A stretch of 64,000 nucleotides of DNA from Drechslerella dactyloides (taxonomy: Eukaryota; Ascomycota; Orbiliomycetes; Orbiliales; Orbiliaceae). Position 1 is the stretch's first letter, and every line of letters begins with the position of its first letter. The position numbers and the translations under genes are program-made. Under the pieces are notes generated by a model, which was given only the letters and a program-made list of their open reading frames with translations, was not told where the DNA came from and searched no databases. Where the stretch lies: positions 2,542,001-2,606,000 of the forward strand of contig JAGTWJ010000002.1 in NCBI GenBank assembly GCA_020064725.1, written 5' to 3'. This document shows, one piece after another, positions 60,201 through 64,000 of the stretch.

Positions 60201-63200
60201 AGCAGAAAGGGGAAGGAGGAGGCCAAAGAAGAAAAAGGTTGGAAGCCGGGGTGCGAAATGTCAGCTGCAACATTCTTTGCTTGTACCCAAGAAACAGGTT
60301 CCGGGTACATTTCGATGGCTGGGCATTTTTTGCTCGCGCGAGAGAGGACAAAAAGAAAAGAAACCTGGGCAGATGAGTGGGCATCCCCGAAATCAAGGAT
60401 GCGCACGGGATACACTGCTGGTTCGAAACAACAACCCTGGCGATACGACGGCTGAAAACCCCAATCAGTCGAGCACAAACAGAGGAAACCTTGAGCATTC
60501 GGTCCTCGAGGAACTCAGAGAGCGAACTCGCGCATAAGCTGGCTCAAAGCCGAGAAAAGTTTTCGACTGCACGGGAGTGGAGACGTCGGTCCCTTTGACC
60601 ATTCTGATGTCAGCATCGTAGAAGAGGGGCTCTCCAGTCCAAGTTTGAACTCTGAAAGGCAGCAGACCGATCGTCAATATGACCTGTAACAAAGGCATCC
60701 AAATGCGACTGCGAGAAAGTGGGAACATATATTTAGAGATGCTCTGTAGCTGCTCGAAACCCGCGGTCTGATTGGACCGGTTCTTTTGCCACCACCCAAA
60801 AGCTCCATGGGAACAAGGAGCTGATTCAAGCTGTCCCTTGAACTCTCTTTCCCCTCGGCATTCTTTGGTTTCGAGGGTGGAGACGGTGTTAGCAAGCATC
60901 GACGAACAAATTCCCTCATACCCTCGTCCTGTTGGGTCTCTGGTAATACATGTTATTTTTTCCGTCTCGAAGTAAGGTAATGAGAATCGGGTAGTTACTT
61001 GTAGATTGCGACGCGGCGGACGCTTCGGCTGCAGTACTGGAAGCCGCGATAACAATCCTGGGAATCGACGAAAGGTTCGAAAACCTCCGTTTGTCTGCTA
61101 TCATCCCAAATTCCAATAGTTGGCTTGGTTAGTTTGGAGAATTTCCGCCAGTTGATCCCGAAGCATTCCAGTGCTTGCATATCTCATGGTCTCCGCAATT
61201 GGGGAACATGCTTCCATATCCAAGTGTGTGGGTTAGGCGAGCTGCTTTTACGGCTCGGGTGCCCCCAGCGATGGGATGACCCGGCATCGTGGTAACCAAA
61301 CAGATCCGAGGAATCCGCCCCTGGATGAATGTTCACAGTTGAAAAGTCGCCGGGCACTAGTCCCCGGTTCCCCTGCATACTGGAGCGTGTCCAGGAAATT
61401 ACCGCGGATTCAGGTGGCCGCACCATCGAAGCGAGGGTTTGTTCGCCAGTCTTCCTTCCCTGCCGACCTCAGAACGATATCCAGACCTTTGGGCTTTAAA
61501 ATTTTAGCCGGGAAATCTATAATCTCCACACTTCATGGCGCGCCCCCTTCAGGATAAGCCGGACAAGAGGGGGGACCTGTCTTCAGTTCATACCCAGACT
61601 GCTGGGTTCGACGCAGACTCGCTCCCAATTTTCCAGTATGGCTGCCTAAAACCTTCCAATAACTAGGCGATACTGCTCGACAAGCAATTGAAGTCCGCCC
61701 ACATGGCTGAACGTATTCTTCGGGACTCTGGGTCGCGCCATTGAGCGTCCGCGCACGCCTTGGCTGAGCACAAGTGGTAACGATCACCGGCATGTCAATT
61801 TCCTGTGTCCATATGGGATTGTCTGCCATGCTTCCATATCGTGTTTCAATTGGGATCAGGGTTGGGAGAATTGAGATCGAGAGAGAGCTGACCGTCGTAC
61901 CAGATTGGATTACCAGAAGCGTAGCGCCCTTTTTTTTTCCCTCGAGGCCATGTGACATGCTGTGGATGCATCGTAGCGCAGCTCGACTTGCCCAGCTGGC
62001 ACTTGTACCTAGCCTGGCACGGCGCTGGGCGACGTCGGGGTGTACCTGGTACCTTGCCAGCGCAAGCTAGACGGATCGTCGAATGGGAAGCCTTCGAGCG
62101 ATGCTCTTTGGGCTGGAAATGGCAAACAAGGAGCGACATTTTGTCATCAACAAGCGTCTGTCCGAGAACCTCCCGGTCTTTGGTTGGGTCCCGCGCGATT
62201 GGGTCAGTGGTAGGTGCATTTCCAAGATCTCACCGGGTTCTTTTCCTTCAGTCGGATCACCCTCCTTTCTCACAAGAACTAACAGTCTGCTGGAAAGCAG
62301 CGTTCCCGACAGTCTGGTCCTTCGAGGCCAGACACTAGGCATGGATTGGCCGGGACACTGAGGAAGTACCGGGTACTTCAACTGGGTAACACGGCACAGG
62401 CAAAGATGGTGTGAGAACAGGAAGAGGCCGGTCCGGTCTAGTGGACACAGGAAAAGAAAAAGAAACGACGCCGAGTATACGTGCGCTCCAGAATACAAAG
62501 ACATCACACCGTCTGGCTGGCTCCTCCAACTCGCTTAGGCGGGGTGGTATACAGTCATTGTCGGGCTATTTTTCGTACGATAGGATAGGAATTGAAACTG
62601 AGAAGCTGGCATCATTAGCTGGCATCATCTCTAAGGGTGACAGAGGGCCAAGGAAGCCAGCGGTGACTTTTGGTTGACTTTAATGTGAGCTTGCCGCATG
62701 GACATTTAAGTGTACCTCAGATTTTATATATGCAGATGCACAGGCTCCGTCATTGCATCCTCAACTATCGATATGAGCAGCCAATAGTGGCCGCTGAAGC
62801 AGCGCAAGCCAAGCTTGTGAGGTATTATTCAACGGTAATATATAACGGTATTATAATACCGATACGTCTTTACTCTTGAATCGAGCACTCTGCTAAAGTA
62901 TAGCAAACATCAAGGTCAAATAGGTGGAGACAGATGTCGCTGAGAGCATCAATTAATCTATCTAATCGACATTTCCGTGAACCGTTGAAAAAGGATTAGG
63001 AATTTTGCTTGATTGGAATGAAACACGACGAAAGGACTGCATGTTTTCTGGCAGCGCCCAAGAAAACGCTGCTGGCTACGCACCCTCAGCCCACTAGCGG
63101 CCAAGCAGGGCCCCTGTCCTGTCACATTTCTTTCATCAAGCACCCTCAATTTGAGAAATTAGCCCATGAGGAGATATGACTTGGCCATAGTACTAAGTAG

Positions 63201-64000
63201 AACCGTGATGAGATTGGTAACGCCGACCGCGCACGAAATTCTTACTGCATCTTCGAGAGGCAAAAGTGTTTGATGTATAGACACTCGAAAAACCATTAAC
63301 TCCATCTCGTGCGCATATCGACCCTACTAACCAGCGGCTTTCATGATTTCGCGCAACCATTTCGCCCTGTGCTGTGCGCCTCACACGAGTTTTGTGCTGG
63401 CTTCGTCCCATCCCCTCTTCTGCGAGAGAGAAAAGGAAAAAATAATCGTCCCCACTTTGAAGCCGGCACCAAGCACTGAAACGGCATGGCTTTCTTTGCA
63501 GGTGGGCCAGATGACCGCGGTACCGCAGATTCCCGTTGAGTGCCAGCGAGGTCTTGAAATGATGTCCTTAGTGCAATTATGATACATTTGCCTGGGACGA
63601 AGCGGAGGCTGGCTGGCTTCGGTCGTCGAAGATGAAAATATCGGGAGAATTCAATCCTTGGTTCCTCTCAAGTGTTCTGTCGACGAGTAACAAACCCTAA
63701 ACTTGTGGAGGCACAACAGACCAATACCTTTGGAGGAATTCTTTTTTTTCTTGTTTTGTGCGTTCTTTCGTCCGGGAATTTTTATCGGCCCAGGGGTAGT
63801 TAATTCAATCTTGCAGAAGGGAAAAGCAACCATGTGCAGCGCAGCAAGCTTGCCTTCGCATCTGGAGTGCTAGAGCCGGTACGGAGTACTTCCGGTGCGC
63901 GTCCCGGGTCCGCAGATGAATCCATGTATCTCGACATCGTGGACACGCAAGAAAGCAGTAGACAGCTGGCATGACTACGAATCTAACAGTCCTACCCTGG
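57277..64000. other. Right-end region without a defensible gene
   Basis: 6.7 kb. Many open frames of 60-200 codons on both strands overlap each other and have improbable compositions, e.g. 58721-59257 minus, 59445-60023 plus and 60465-61055 minus. No LTR, terminal inverted repeat, tRNA or rRNA was recognised by eye. (ACGT)n occurs at 58468-58483. One short spliced candidate, 62083-62361, is listed separately. Decayed genes or elements are possible but unproven. Confidence 0.4.
62083..62361 (+). CDS. Possible small two-exon gene
   Basis: An ATG at 62083 opens MGSLRAMLFGLEMANKERHF and continues to VFGWVPRDWVS, followed by a good GTAGGT donor at 62210. A pyrimidine-rich acceptor (TTTTCCTTCAG) near 62252 restores the frame to TGA 62359-62361. 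The intron would be a multiple of three, so the frame is open either way. No family recognised. Confidence 0.22.
   Translation: MGSLRAMLFGLEMANKERHFVINKRLSENLPVFGWVPRDWVSGRCISKISPGSFPSVGSPSFLTRTNSLLESSVPDSLVLRGQTLGMDWPGH

Noticed and set aside
60465..61055. 196-codon minus-strand frame
   Set aside because: No recognisable motif and improbable residue mixture; kept only as part of the right-end description.

Overview
The window looks like nuclear DNA of a filamentous ascomycete (Pezizomycotina). The evidence is short GT-AG introns (mostly 49-160 bp) with CTAAC/CTGAC-type branch sites, fungal-only transcription-factor architectures, and fungal orthologues of Rpb10, Nan1/Utp17, Ypt4/Rab4 and Ral2. 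The class cannot be decided from this sequence. Exons are GC-rich, and several intergenic stretches are very long (up to about 10 kb).

Left edge (1-1025): the most unusual locus. A plus-strand gene, cut by the window edge, consists of short phase-0 exons. Three of them end exactly on a Lys-Arg pair followed by a GTAAGT donor, and share a Pro-Phe-x-Phe/Tyr...Lys-Arg core. A terminal exon of 136 codons encodes a Cys-rich module with 10 Cys. No exon has its own ATG, so simple ORF searches miss it. It reads as a Kex2-processed multi-peptide precursor with one peptide per exon. 1-12 kb otherwise holds an acidic disordered protein (4055-4972), a small two-exon minus-strand gene (5323-6017) and weak fragments.

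12-31 kb: a three-exon bZIP regulator (12185-14551), about 10 kb of gene-poor DNA rich in short palindromic words and tetranucleotide repeats, a Ser-rich disordered protein with a long candidate 5' leader (24536-26098), a His-tract protein (27509-28048, minus) and a six-exon Rab4/Ypt4 GTPase with a large Ser/Thr insertion (28653-30172).

31-42 kb: a compact housekeeping block. NAN1/UTP17 (minus) and RPB10 (plus) are divergent across 241 bp that contain a PAC-type box. RPB10 has a GC-AG intron. A Ral2-like Kelch/BTB protein follows (35879-38187), then an MTH1-like Nudix hydrolase (39550-42342, minus) with an unusually long 1.6 kb intron.

42-64 kb: a transcription factor with two C2H2 fingers plus a Zn2Cys6 cluster (46686-50481), a cytochrome b561-like membrane protein (53856-55156), a His/Val-repeat hypothetical protein (56506-57276, minus) and about 6.7 kb at the right end with no gene I can defend. 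Functionally the recognisable genes cover ribosome/RNA-polymerase supply (NAN1, RPB10), Ras/Rab signalling and trafficking (Ral2-like, Rab4), nucleotide-pool sanitation and regulation. All exon joins are inferred by eye from splice sites, phase and family alignment.
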